Source: Furcasterigmium furcatum (lineage: Eukaryota > Ascomycota > Sordariomycetes > Glomerellales > Plectosphaerellaceae). Taken from it: a stretch of DNA of 64,000 nt. Under the pieces are notes generated by a model. That model was not told the origin of the DNA, did not search any database, and was given only the letters and a program-made list of their open reading frames with translations. Below are positions 54,979 through 64,000 of this stretch, one piece after another. Each line of letters begins with the position of its first letter. Position 1 is the stretch's first letter. A program made the position numbers and the translations under genes. Where the stretch lies: the NCBI GenBank assembly GCA_001599815.1, contig BCIA01000006.1, positions 2,048,961 to 2,112,960 of the forward strand. The letters are read 5' to 3'.

Positions 54979-56064
54979 TTTTGTGATGTTATCGGATCAA
55001 GTGAACGGCATGTGAGCTTTGTAATCGGAGTGCGCGGCTTAGTCGTTGTGGGCGCGAGTGTCGTTAGCAATGCTGGTGGTTGCCGTCACAGAGCGTCTCG
55101 AACTTGAAGTTGGAGCTTGGATACACGTTTCCAGACCCGGACCGGGGGAGCTCCCGCACGAAGTTAGTGGCGCCAGGTACAGCTCGGCGGGGGACTGGCC
55201 AATGAGACACGGCTTTCTGATCTGCAAGCCCCTGAGTCGAAGTGGCGGCGGGGGACTTTTTAGTGGATCCGGGGGAACGTCGGCCGCTAACTCGAACGGT
55301 CAACTCGAGAACGTGGCGGTTGACGATTTGGAGTTGATGCTCACAGGTTTCAAGACTGAAAGACACAAGAATGGAAACCATACTCACACGAGGTTGAACT
55401 TAGCATTGTGAGATAGGGCCAGATGGCTATGCTGTCAACTACGTAATACCGAAACGTATCTGAGTAGATACTGTAAGATCCCCATGTTCCTTGGTAGTCC
55501 CTTTAACAGTTCCCGTGCAAATCTGTTTCCTACCGTCAGCTTCTGGGCCTGGGTAAAGTAGCTTGGACTTTTCTATTTTAGTCAGACATGGCCGTCAATT
55601 TCCATCCAGCAATTTCCATCCAGCTGTATCCCGGGTTGGTATGAGATGGACTCGGGGAACAATCGCATTGGTGTTTGGTTTCCAGTGGCTGAGCGCCCCG
55701 TGGCGCGGGACGTGCACCTGATCGTTTCGGGCTAGGTAGAAACTCGAACCCCTGTGCTGTCATCGGCCGTCTCGCCTTCCATGGACATCTTCAATTCTGC
55801 CCCCTGCAGCATCGCAACCTCGACTGCTCCAACCACCCACCTTCAGAAGACTGACCGACCACACCCAGCGCGGGCTTATCGACGAAACCCTTCGTGGTCT
55901 GCTTCCACACAGAAAGACCTCGAGCCTCTAAGCTCCCCTTGGACCCGCCAGATCCTCCAACGACACGCTACACTTCCTAGTCTCGACACCGACTTCGCGA
56001 CATGTCTACATAATTTCTCCCCTTTGCTCCACGAAGATGCCGTTTTGCGAACAAATCTCATAGG
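54979..56064. promoter_or_regulatory. divergent promoter region, glucosidase I / Trs120
   Basis: 1.09 kb between divergent genes. It includes a 95-codon ORF (55781-56068) whose stop overlaps the Trs120 start. The proximal glucosidase side is of ordinary composition. No RNA gene was confirmed. Confidence 0.45.
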
Positions 56065-56068
56065 ATGA
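55781..56068 (+). other. upstream ORF overlapping the Trs120 start codon (ATGA)
   Basis: An ATG at 55781 opens 95 codons that end at TGA 56066-56068, overlapping the main ATG at 56065 as ATGA. The encoded sequence looks random, so if transcribed it would act as a regulatory uORF rather than encode a product. Whether the leader extends this far is unknown. Confidence 0.3.
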
Positions 56069-59000
56069 GCTTGGATTCGCAGTCGCCAATTGCGCCCGCT
56101 CGGGTCAAAGCATTGGTCCTGCCAGTGGGACACATCAAGACCGAGCGCTTCGCGACCTTCCTCGGTCGCCTTCGAGACCAACATGTTGTCCACTTGCGAG
56201 ACGTCAGCCCCGATGGGCGCCCCAACCGAAGTGAGCCTCTGCCTGGTGCTTGCACATGTATCCGTCTGACCAGTTGCCTGCTTTGCAGACATGTTCTCGC
56301 CCTTAGCCTTCCCTGATGGCGCGATATTCTACGACTTTTCTACCCACGTGCCTCCCCCGTCCCACCTCGCCCTCTCCCCCTTCGATCTCTTTCGGGAGCC
56401 TCTCTCCGTCATTGCGGTAGCCGACGGTTCAGAATTGAACCAACGGGCTATAAGCAAGCGGCACTCCCCAATCGCACCGACGACCGCCGAACAAAACATC
56501 CGGGCGCTCTACCAGGAGCTTGAGGACCTGAGAGACACCTTCGGCAAAGCACTTGTTCACCATGTCATTGTCTTTGACTATGTTAGCCCGTCGCAGAATC
56601 CGATACCGTTGCCGGAGGGCGTCATGACGATTCCGCCGTTGGAGGACTGCACCACGACTACGATGAAGACTGCCATGTGCGACATCTCGTCTCTCCTGTT
56701 GGCAGAAATGACGACTCTGGCGCGGTCTTTCGAGGCAATGACCGTGATCGAATCTCCGGGGCAAGCCCCGAATCCAAGAATGAATGGCAACTCGTGGGCG
56801 AACGAAGACCCGACGCACATGAGGCGCAACTCCCAATACTCCCTGCCCACAAGCTCGAGGTCTAGCTCAGCCAGCGGTCTTCCGGACAGAGCTCAAGCCC
56901 GCATGTCGATGCCACCGGTACCCTCGAGGAACTCGCCTCTGGTCTCTGCTAGCTCAACCCCTGCGAGGCCCTCCACCCCTGTACGAAGCGGTTTGTCGAA
57001 CCCCCCCACGACTTTCGACGAAATCTCAGGCAGCGGAAGCGAAGCTGAAACTCCCGAGCCAACCGGGACGCCCCAGCCTGCAGGCAGCGATCTCACGAAC
57101 CCGGCCAACCAGGACAGAGTCTCGGTGCAAGGCTTTGGGCCTGGTGGCATGACCGAGAGGTGGAGGAACAAAGGTCGAGGCAGAGTCCTCGTTATCCTGG
57201 GCTCCCTCTACCTGCAGGCTGGCAGATGGAGCGACGCACTGAAGGAGCTGTCCGAAGGCGCAACCGTCGCGAGATCCATCAATGACCATGTCTGGCACGG
57301 CAAGGCCCTGGAGCTCATCGCAATAAGTTTGCTGCTCCTTGGCTGGGCGAAGATCCAGTTCGAAGTGCCGGCGGTATGCCTGCCCCAGGACAAGACCAGC
57401 ACCGCGAATATGGTTGCGCTTGATACCGCCACCCCTGATGACGCTGCGCAGCCTAAACACCTCCGACGGCTCCAAATTGCTTTGCCAGACCTCCTGGACC
57501 GCATCACAGGGTTATACTCGAGGATATCGGCGGAGAACCTACCGCCCCTGCCCCTGGCCGAAGTCACGATTCGTTTCTGCAAATTGTTATCTGCACTTCA
57601 TCTTGCGGATGGTAAATTAGGGGAACGGGCACTGGACATGATGGTCTTTGGCAAACTGCCGGAGAAGCCCCTGTCTACGTCGCCCCGCCTCACCGTCACT
57701 CCAAGCCGGCAGCAAATCGTGACCTTACTCTTCCGGGCGTTTCCCTCCTCTGCCTCCGAGCTGTTGAGTGTCATTGACCGGGCGACGATTCTCGCAGGCA
57801 TCGCCTCCGTGCTTGGCCCTTTGGGCCATCAGAGAAAGAAGGCGATGGTCATCCGTGAGCTTGTTTCGGTTCTGATCAGCGGTCTAGTCGAGGCTAGGAC
57901 CCGTGGTGCCGCTGACGTTGGCATCCATCCCGCAGCTGGTCTCGTCGCCTTGAACGCTGTTACCGGGCAAGGCAACGGCGCTGGCGCCTTAGAGCTGGGC
58001 GAGGGCGACGTAGAACAGGGCGTCGAAGCGTTTCTCGGCTTGTTATGCAAGTCCTACGGCGTTGTGGGCTTTGACATGGCGAGAAAACTCTCGGATGAGA
58101 AAACCAATGGAGAAGTCAACTCGGCAGAGTCGGCAATCAAGAGAATCCAGGGACAGTCGGCAGCCCGGTTCTTCGGCTTTCCAGGCATCAAGCTTAACAT
58201 CCTTCGAGCCTGCATCAACTTCTCTGAAGCACTTCCTGATTTCAACGGGGTGCTGAAGTACTCGAGCGATTTGTTGCGCTCGGCCGGCTCAGGCGTTGCG
58301 CCTGGCCCCCGTAAGGAGGATGCCTCGGCTTCTATTTTCCGGGAGGAACAGGTCCGCCTCGCCAACAACATCACCAAGACTTCCCATCTAGCTAAGCGAC
58401 TTGGATTAAACCATCTGGCGGCGGAGTACTGGGACGAGTTTCTCGTTCGCGACGTCACTTTGGACCCTCTCCCAAGCACGAGACTGCCTATCCCACACGC
58501 CAAAACAATACTCCCAGGGGCGACAACGGCTCGAACGTCGCAAGATGTCAACCCCTTCATCTACAACCCGTTCCTTAAACAGCCTGACAAGGCTGCTATT
58601 GAGCATATCCTGGTTGCAGGAGAGCCAGCCACCTTCCGGGTGCTTCTGCAGAATCCCTTCGATATTGAGGTCGAGATCGAGAGCATCCAGCTTGCTAGCG
58701 AAGGAGTTGAGTTTGAGCCACTTACCGAGTCTATGGTTCTTGGACCGTACCGGACGCAAGGACTTAAGGTTGCTGGGGTTCCAAAATCCGCTGGCACATT
58801 GACCATTACAGGCGCCAAAGTTCGCATTCATGGCTGTCATGAGAGGATCTTCCCGGTCTTCAAACAGCCATGGATACCGCAGAACGAGGTCAAAATCAAA
58901 TCAACTGGTGTCAGCGCGCTAGAAGAGACCGTTTCATCCGCCGTCGCCAGACGGAATGCCCTCGTGGCCGAGTCAATGAGCCTCACGGTCATCCCCCAAC

Positions 59001-60463
59001 AACCCATCGTCGTTGTCAAATCAACCACGCTCCCCCAATCTTCGGTCATGGTTCTTGAGGGTGAACGACAAGCGTTCTCCGTCACCCTCGAAAACCTGTC
59101 AACGACAACAGCGGTCGATTTTTTGCTCTTCTCGTTCGAGGACTCCACACAGGGTCCTTTGCAAGCGGCACTGAACAACCGCGACGCTACGCCTGCTGAA
59201 TTGTACGAGTACGAGTACATTCTCATGAAGCGACAAGCCTTGCGCAAGGTCGCCAAGTCCGACTCGGAAAAGCGTTATATCGCCCCTGGATCCACGGCAA
59301 CGTTCGAGTTCGAGGTTCTTGGCAAGCCCGGCCTGACGAGCGCCGCTCTGCAATTTGACTATGCCCACCTGGGCGTCCCTCCCGAGGAGGTCGTCGACAA
59401 GTTCCACACTCGACGAGTGTCTCTGCAGCTGATGGTCACGGTCAATGCCAGCGTTGAGCTGGCTCGACTTGACGTGAACCCTCTGCAAGGAGAGGTACCC
59501 CGAGCACTATGGACTTCGGCTACCGCCGGTGAAGAACCGCAGGCTTCTTCAGATGATTACTGCCTCCTCACAATGGACCTTCGCAATGCCTGGCCGAGCA
59601 ACATGCACGTACAGCTAGAGGGAGAAAACGGCTTGGTCCTGGAGGAGCAGATCCTCCCTGGCAACACCACCCGCCTCATGGTGCCCGTTCAACGAGTCTT
59701 CTTGGAAGACCCGCATGCTTCGATCCCGGCACTGAATCCGAAGCGACAACGGCAGTTTGTAGTCAGTAGCAGCAAGATCTCGCCCGACATGGAACGAGCC
59801 AATCGGGAGGCCTTCTGGTACCGGGAGAAGATCCTCGACGGGCTCACAGCCAAGTGGAAGACTCTCTCCGGCCCGCCCCGCAACGGTTTTGTTGAGTTGC
59901 GCAGTGTCCGTTTCACCCCCCGCATGCTGGACGCGCTCAAGGTGGACGAGATTGGCATTGCCATCTCTGTGGACAACGAAGCTTTATCCGAATCCAGCTC
60001 TGCGACCACGGCGGGTGGCGGAGAGATCCTCTACGTCGACGAGTTCGCCAAAATCAAAGTCCAGATCTCGAACCGCACCGCCGAGCCGATATCCCCCATG
60101 CTGCGCCTCATGCCAGCCCTTCGTCACCGGCCGCTCAATGTCGCGCTGGACTTCACACGGAAATTCTCATGGAATGGTACGCTGCAGCAGGCTCTCCCCC
60201 GACTGGAGCCTCGCTCGAGCCGTGACGTTGAATTTGGCGTGACTGGACTGTGCCGTGGCGAATTCGAGGTTGCCGCTTCGGTCGAAGAGCTGCAGGTACA
60301 CGAGGATCCGAACGTGGCGGCCGAGAAAGCGGAGGGAGGAAAGGGGCGCAGGCCGCGGTCTGATACCCAGACCATGCTGGATGCCGTCCTGGGCTCGAAG
60401 GAGCGGCGAGTGTGGCACTCGAGGCAGCCGTGCATTATCACGGTCAAGGACCGCGCGTTGTAG
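56065..60463 (+). CDS. TRS120: TRAPPII complex subunit Trs120 (HypA/TRAPPC9)
   Basis: Exons 56065-56230 and 56289-60463 with a 58-nt intron (GTGAGC...TTGCAG); 1,446 aa, in the size range of fungal Trs120. The N-terminus (ARVKALVLPVGHIKTERF, then SPLAFPDGAIFYDFSTHVPP) is the Trs120 N-terminal signature. The remainder has helical TPR-like segments (for example GSLYLQAGRWSDALKELSEG near 290), Ser/Pro-rich insertions around 180-260, and beta-sandwich regions in the C-terminal half (LLQNPFDIEVEIESIQL; MVLEGERQAFSVTLENLS). Trs120 is a peripheral subunit of TRAPPII, which activates Ypt31/32/Rab11 at the late Golgi; the Aspergillus orthologue HypA is needed for hyphal morphology. Confidence 0.92.
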
Positions 60464-60900
60464 ATGTGTAACGACGAGAGATGACCGGCTTTGCATGAAG
60501 AAGAGTACTAGATTTTTGTGCTACCGCCTCGTGTAGCCAGGTTAATAGGTATCTCATGTACCTTGCCACTAATTATAGTTCTCGAATCATATATTTCCAT
60601 ATTGTCGAAGCTGCTGATGAACAAACGAGTGTTATGACGGACACGTGGCTGTGCAAGTGATGACAGCCACACCGATAAGATAAGCCTGGGCGGCGTCGAA
60701 AAAAATCCCCCCCTATGGCGACTCATTCCGGCGGTAGCCGGACTCTCCCGTCCTAAGGCCGTCCATGCCGGAGCCATTGACTTTTCTTGACATGCTCAAC
60801 ACCTTCAAATCCAGCATGTGAAGTGAGTTGCTTGCCGCCACGGCTCAGCTATCGAGGCTCATTCACTAGGGAGGCCCGGGCCTCCGAAAGAAACACAGCC
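60464..60900. promoter_or_regulatory. intergenic region upstream of PABA synthase
   Basis: 437 bp, co-directional genes. AT-rich around 60540-60620 (likely Trs120 3' end). The frame of the PABA synthase gene is open back to 60787 but contains no ATG before 60901. Confidence 0.5.
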
Positions 60901-63342
60901 ATGTCTCGACCACAGATTCTCTTCCTCGACGCATATGACTCGTTCACGAACAATATCGTCTCTCTTCTGACGACATTGCTGGACGCGGACGTTCATGTCC
61001 TGCCCATCGACAGCACACTTCTAGATCGGACGTCACCCACTTTTGAACGTGATTGGGCTCGGGAACTGTGGCACTACCATGCCGTTGTCTGTGGCCCTGG
61101 TCCGGGATCACCGGAGGTTGAGAGAGATGTCGGTCTCATGAGGGCGATTTGGAGCTTGGGTGACGAGAACTTGGTCCCTGTGCTGGGGGTCTGCCTCGGA
61201 TTCCAGAGCCTGGTGCTCGCCTCAGAGGGGAAGGTCAGGAGGCTGAGGAGAGGACTCCACGGAATGGTCAGGACGATCCAGCACGAAAAGCCCGCCTCGG
61301 CTGTCCCCAAGGGCGACATTTTCAGGGGCGTCAGTCCCTTCAAGGCCACACTGTACCACAGCTTGTGCGCGGATATTGGGCAAGATATTGTTTCCGACCA
61401 AGACTGGGAGACGAGGCGATGGGACATCGGCACTGATTCCTTGCAACCCCTGGCCTGGACGACCGAGGACCGAGAAAACGGCGCTGAGCGCATCCTCATG
61501 GCTGTTAAACACCGGACAAAGCCTTTCTGGGGCGTGCAGTACCATCCTGAATCGATATGCACCCAGTCCGCCGGCCACAGGGTCATCCAGAACTGGTTCG
61601 ACGAGGCAACGAGGTGGAACGTCCAAACAGGCCGACAAGTCCGCGTAGGGGAGTCTCTTCTCGCGAGGGACGCTACACAGCCGAGTCTTTTGTCTCAGGC
61701 CGGCCTCTCGGAGGGACAGCCATGGACAGAGTCGACCTCTACGTTGGCCACATATGGCTTGGACTGCGATTACAGCTACAAGACGATCAGCATACCGGAG
61801 CACGTCAAGATTCCCGACATTGTGGAAGCCCTGCGCAGAACGGAGACAGAGCACGTTATCCTGGACTCTGCCAACTCGGACAAGCTCGCAACTGGGGCTG
61901 CAGATGTCAGGGGTCGACACAGCATCATCGCTCTCGACGTGGAGGAGGCCCTCCGTATTGAGTACCACGTTGGCGACGATTTTGCGACGGCGCGGATACC
62001 TCGCAACCAGGATGGCGACGATGAACGGACTGAGGCCATTCCGTTTCGGGAAAATGAAAACATCTGGCAGCTCTTGTCCGGCTTCATGGAGAAGCGGCAC
62101 ATCTCTCCCGTGAACCTTACCCAGTCCCCTTTCAAGGGCGGCTTCATGGGATACGTCACGTATGAAATGGGCCTGAACGGCATCGATGTCCCTCTTCCTA
62201 AGGACCGTGGCCACAACAGGCCTGATCTCTGCTTTGTATGGGTCACGAGGAGCATCATCGTTGACCATGTTCGCGGCCTACTTCATGTCCAGCACCTGCA
62301 GAAGAAGAAGCTGAACGCCGATTTCTGGATTGATTCGACGATCACGGCTCTGCAATCCTCACCCATCTGGCGAGGTTCAAGCCCTGTCGGACAGGCGCTG
62401 CTGGATTTCCCTGCCCCTCCTGCCATCACCACACCAAAGGCGGATGAGTACGAGCGGAAGGTTGAAAAGTGCCAGGAGTTCATCGCCGCCGGCGAGTCAT
62501 ACGAACTCTGCCTGACAGACCAAACCACCATCAAACTGCCCCTTGCGTCATCGTCAAATGGTCCATTGAATGGCACTGCCAACAGCGCCTCGCATCATAA
62601 GAACAACGATAGAGCATGGACTATCTACCGCACCCTCCGCACGCGCCAACCCGCACCCTTCGGGTCTTTCCTCCGCCTCGGCGGCGCCACGCTCGTCAGC
62701 TCCTCGCCCGAGCGGTTCCTCGAGTACACCGGGGACGGCATCTGCTCGATGCGTCCCATGAAGGGGACAGTTCGCAAGTCCGACGCCGTCTCGACCCTGG
62801 CGCAGGCGGAGAAACTCCTTCACATCCCAAAGGAGGAGGCCGAGAACCTCATGATCGTCGACCTTGTCCGACACGACCTCCACGGCGTCTGCGGGCCGGG
62901 GAACGTCACCGTCCCCCACCTCATGAAGGTCGAGGAGTATGCGAGCGTGTTCCAGATGATTACCGTCATCGGCGCGCGGCTGCCGAACACCGGAGCCCAC
63001 GAGTATAGTGGACTCGATGTGCTTGCTGCCAGCTTGCCACCTGGAAGCATGACTGGGGCGCCCAAAAAGAGGAGCTGCGAGCTGCTGCGAGAGCTCGAGG
63101 GACGGAATGAGCGCAGCCTGTACTCGGGCGTCGTGGGTTACATGGATGTCACTGGCAAGGGGGACTGGAGCGTCACGATCAGAACAGTGTTCCGCTGGGA
63201 TGACGAGACCGAGGCAGGCGAGGACGGAGGCCGTGAGGTATGGAGGATCGGTGCTGGGGGTGCCGTGACGATACTGAGCACGCCTGAGGGTGAACAGGAG
63301 GAGATGTTTACCAAGCTCTCGGGGCCTTTGGGCGTGTTTTGA
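60901..63342 (+). CDS. para-aminobenzoate synthase (aminodeoxychorismate synthase), bifunctional
   Basis: Single exon, 813 aa from ATG 60901, which starts MSRPQILFLDAYDSFTNNIV, the canonical N-terminus. Residues 1-240 form a class I glutamine amidotransferase: oxyanion GPGPGSPE, nucleophile Cys in GVCLGFQSL (about 98) and the HPES His/Glu (about 217). Residues about 300-813 form the chorismate-binding domain with GGFMGYVTYEMG, YELCLTDQT, SSSPERFLEY, RPMKGTVRK (catalytic-lysine loop, with Met where Ile is commoner), DLVRHDL and LPPGSMTGAPKKRSCE. The fused PabA-PabB architecture is the eukaryotic form (yeast ABZ1, Aspergillus pabaA). It makes 4-amino-4-deoxychorismate for folate synthesis; loss gives PABA auxotrophy. 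Confidence 0.95.
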   Translation: MSRPQILFLDAYDSFTNNIVSLLTTLLDADVHVLPIDSTLLDRTSPTFERDWARELWHYHAVVCGPGPGSPEVERDVGLMRAIWSLGDENLVPVLGVCLGFQSLVLASEGKVRRLRRGLHGMVRTIQHEKPASAVPKGDIFRGVSPFKATLYHSLCADIGQDIVSDQDWETRRWDIGTDSLQPLAWTTEDRENGAERILMAVKHRTKPFWGVQYHPESICTQSAGHRVIQNWFDEATRWNVQTGRQVRVGESLLARDATQPSLLSQAGLSEGQPWTESTSTLATYGLDCDYSYKTISIPEHVKIPDIVEALRRTETEHVILDSANSDKLATGAADVRGRHSIIALDVEEALRIEYHVGDDFATARIPRNQDGDDERTEAIPFRENENIWQLLSGFMEKRHISPVNLTQSPFKGGFMGYVTYEMGLNGIDVPLPKDRGHNRPDLCFVWVTRSIIVDHVRGLLHVQHLQKKKLNADFWIDSTITALQSSPIWRGSSPVGQALLDFPAPPAITTPKADEYERKVEKCQEFIAAGESYELCLTDQTTIKLPLASSSNGPLNGTANSASHHKNNDRAWTIYRTLRTRQPAPFGSFLRLGGATLVSSSPERFLEYTGDGICSMRPMKGTVRKSDAVSTLAQAEKLLHIPKEEAENLMIVDLVRHDLHGVCGPGNVTVPHLMKVEEYASVFQMITVIGARLPNTGAHEYSGLDVLAASLPPGSMTGAPKKRSCELLRELEGRNERSLYSGVVGYMDVTGKGDWSVTIRTVFRWDDETEAGEDGGREVWRIGAGGAVTILSTPEGEQEEMFTKLSGPLGVF

Positions 63343-63696
63343 GGTGAGAGTCCGGACGAAATTTCCCCGTTGGTTGGCGTTTCTAGGAGAATCATGTTCG
63401 GTTCAAAGTGGACTGAAGGGTCAGGACTTTGGTGGACATAGAGCCCAAGCCTCAACACGCTCGGGCGGTATAGATGGGGCATCATGACATGGCGTTAGCG
63501 GGGGTACTTCAACGTATCGATGACCCCAATTCGTATAGTGGAAAATAAGGAATAAGGAACCTGTATTTGCGTTGAAGATGATACAATGCTCATGGGTGAC
63601 AATAACGGGATCGCATTGCCTTCGGCTTAACAGCATGTCATTTGGCACATTAGACCCGACTTCTAGACATACTCGGTAGGTGCATCGCCCTTCGCG
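63343..63696. other. 3' flank of PABA synthase gene
   Basis: 354 bp of ordinary composition after the stop codon, with AT-rich stretches (for example AATAAGGAATAAGG near 63545) suitable for 3'-end formation. No gene was seen. Confidence 0.4.
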
Positions 63697-64000
63697 ATGA
63701 TATCGAGCTGTCATGCACTAAAACGTTGTACTGATATAGCCGTCTCCCAGCCTCGGCGCAAGCCGAGCGCTGACGACTGCCACGCCTCGCATCAGAGTGG
63801 GACCGGCCAGCTTGAAGTGTGCCTTGTCCGAGGCCGCCAACAACCCACACGACCAACTCCGAGCTCCGACATCTTCAAGCTCCCCAGTGACGCAGCCCCC
63901 GACAACGCGAAGATCCCCAAGTCGCCGCACAGCAGCAGCTCCCTTTTACTCTCACCCGAACCGAGTCGCAAGGGGGAGACCCCAGAAACACAGAGCAAGA
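63697..64000 (+). CDS. possible 5' part of a gene running off the window
   Basis: A plus-strand frame remains open from ATG 63697 to the window end (101 codons). The last ~45 codons have GC-rich third positions and convincing protein character (SSDIFKLPSDAAPDNAKIPK, then SSSLLLSPEPSRKGETPE). The earlier part is less convincing, so the true start may be an acceptor such as TATAG at 63739 or a later in-frame codon. Low-complexity Ser/Pro-rich sequence of this kind is common at N-termini of fungal regulatory proteins. The product cannot be assigned from this fragment. Confidence 0.3.
   Translation, partial: MISSCHALKRCTDIAVSQPRRKPSADDCHASHQSGTGQLEVCLVRGRQQPTRPTPSSDIFKLPSDAAPDNAKIPKSPHSSSSLLLSPEPSRKGETPETQSK

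Noticed and set aside
55738..55765. GGGGTTCGAG on the minus strand resembling a tRNA B-box
   Set aside because: No matching stem or upstream tRNA structure; it lies in the Trs120 leader region.

Overview
The window is nuclear DNA of a filamentous ascomycete (Pezizomycotina, most likely Sordariomycetes). The evidence is short introns of about 50-85 nt with GTRNGY donors and CTGAC/CTAAC branch sites, moderately GC-rich codon use with GC-rich third positions, and a gene set typical of that group: Zn2Cys6 and bZIP factors, a tannase-family esterase, a GH78 rhamnosidase, a Trs120/HypA subunit and a bifunctional PABA synthase. I see no viral, transposon, rRNA or CRISPR sequence. All gene models are my own splice reconstructions from the sequence; coordinates span start to stop codon, and exons are given in each entry.

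Layout. 0-10 kb: a 2OG-Fe(II) oxygenase, a SIRT5-like sirtuin, a D-2-hydroxyacid dehydrogenase, a secreted threonine-rich protein with a carbohydrate-binding-like tail, an unassigned multi-pass membrane protein and a secreted tannase/feruloyl esterase. 10-17 kb: an SDR, a Zn2Cys6 regulator, an NmrA-like reductase and a bZIP factor. With the esterase these resemble a small accessory catabolic or regulatory cluster, and they carry striking promoter repeats (a CGGAC array; an identical 17-mer upstream of both the bZIP and NmrA-like genes). 17-24 kb: an AT-hook protein, an aprataxin homologue and, divergent from it, a DHX29/DHX57-type DExH helicase. 24-36 kb: a GH78 alpha-L-rhamnosidase, a 1,374-residue fusion of a GMC/cholesterol-oxidase-like flavoprotein with an alpha/beta hydrolase, and NADP-glutamate dehydrogenase, whose gene contains a 6-nt microexon.

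38-48 kb is mostly housekeeping: a Gyp7-type RabGAP, an Mso1 homologue, the 60S biogenesis factor Mak16, the mitochondrial tRNA-modification GTPase Mss1/MnmE, and a 76-residue acidic protein with four GRSGYN repeats. 48-52 kb is gene-poor, with one probable two-exon gene of about 100 codons on the minus strand. 52-64 kb holds ER glucosidase I (Cwh41), the TRAPPII subunit Trs120, PABA synthase and the apparent start of another gene running off the edge.

Gyp7, Mso1, Trs120 and Cwh41 all act in the secretory pathway, but they are not adjacent enough or co-oriented enough to imply co-regulation. The most interesting items are the GMC-hydrolase fusion with cysteine at the hydrolase nucleophile position, the bZIP/NmrA pair with its shared 17-bp element, the GDH microexon, the GRSGYN repeat protein and the uncatalogued small gene at 50.3-50.7 kb.
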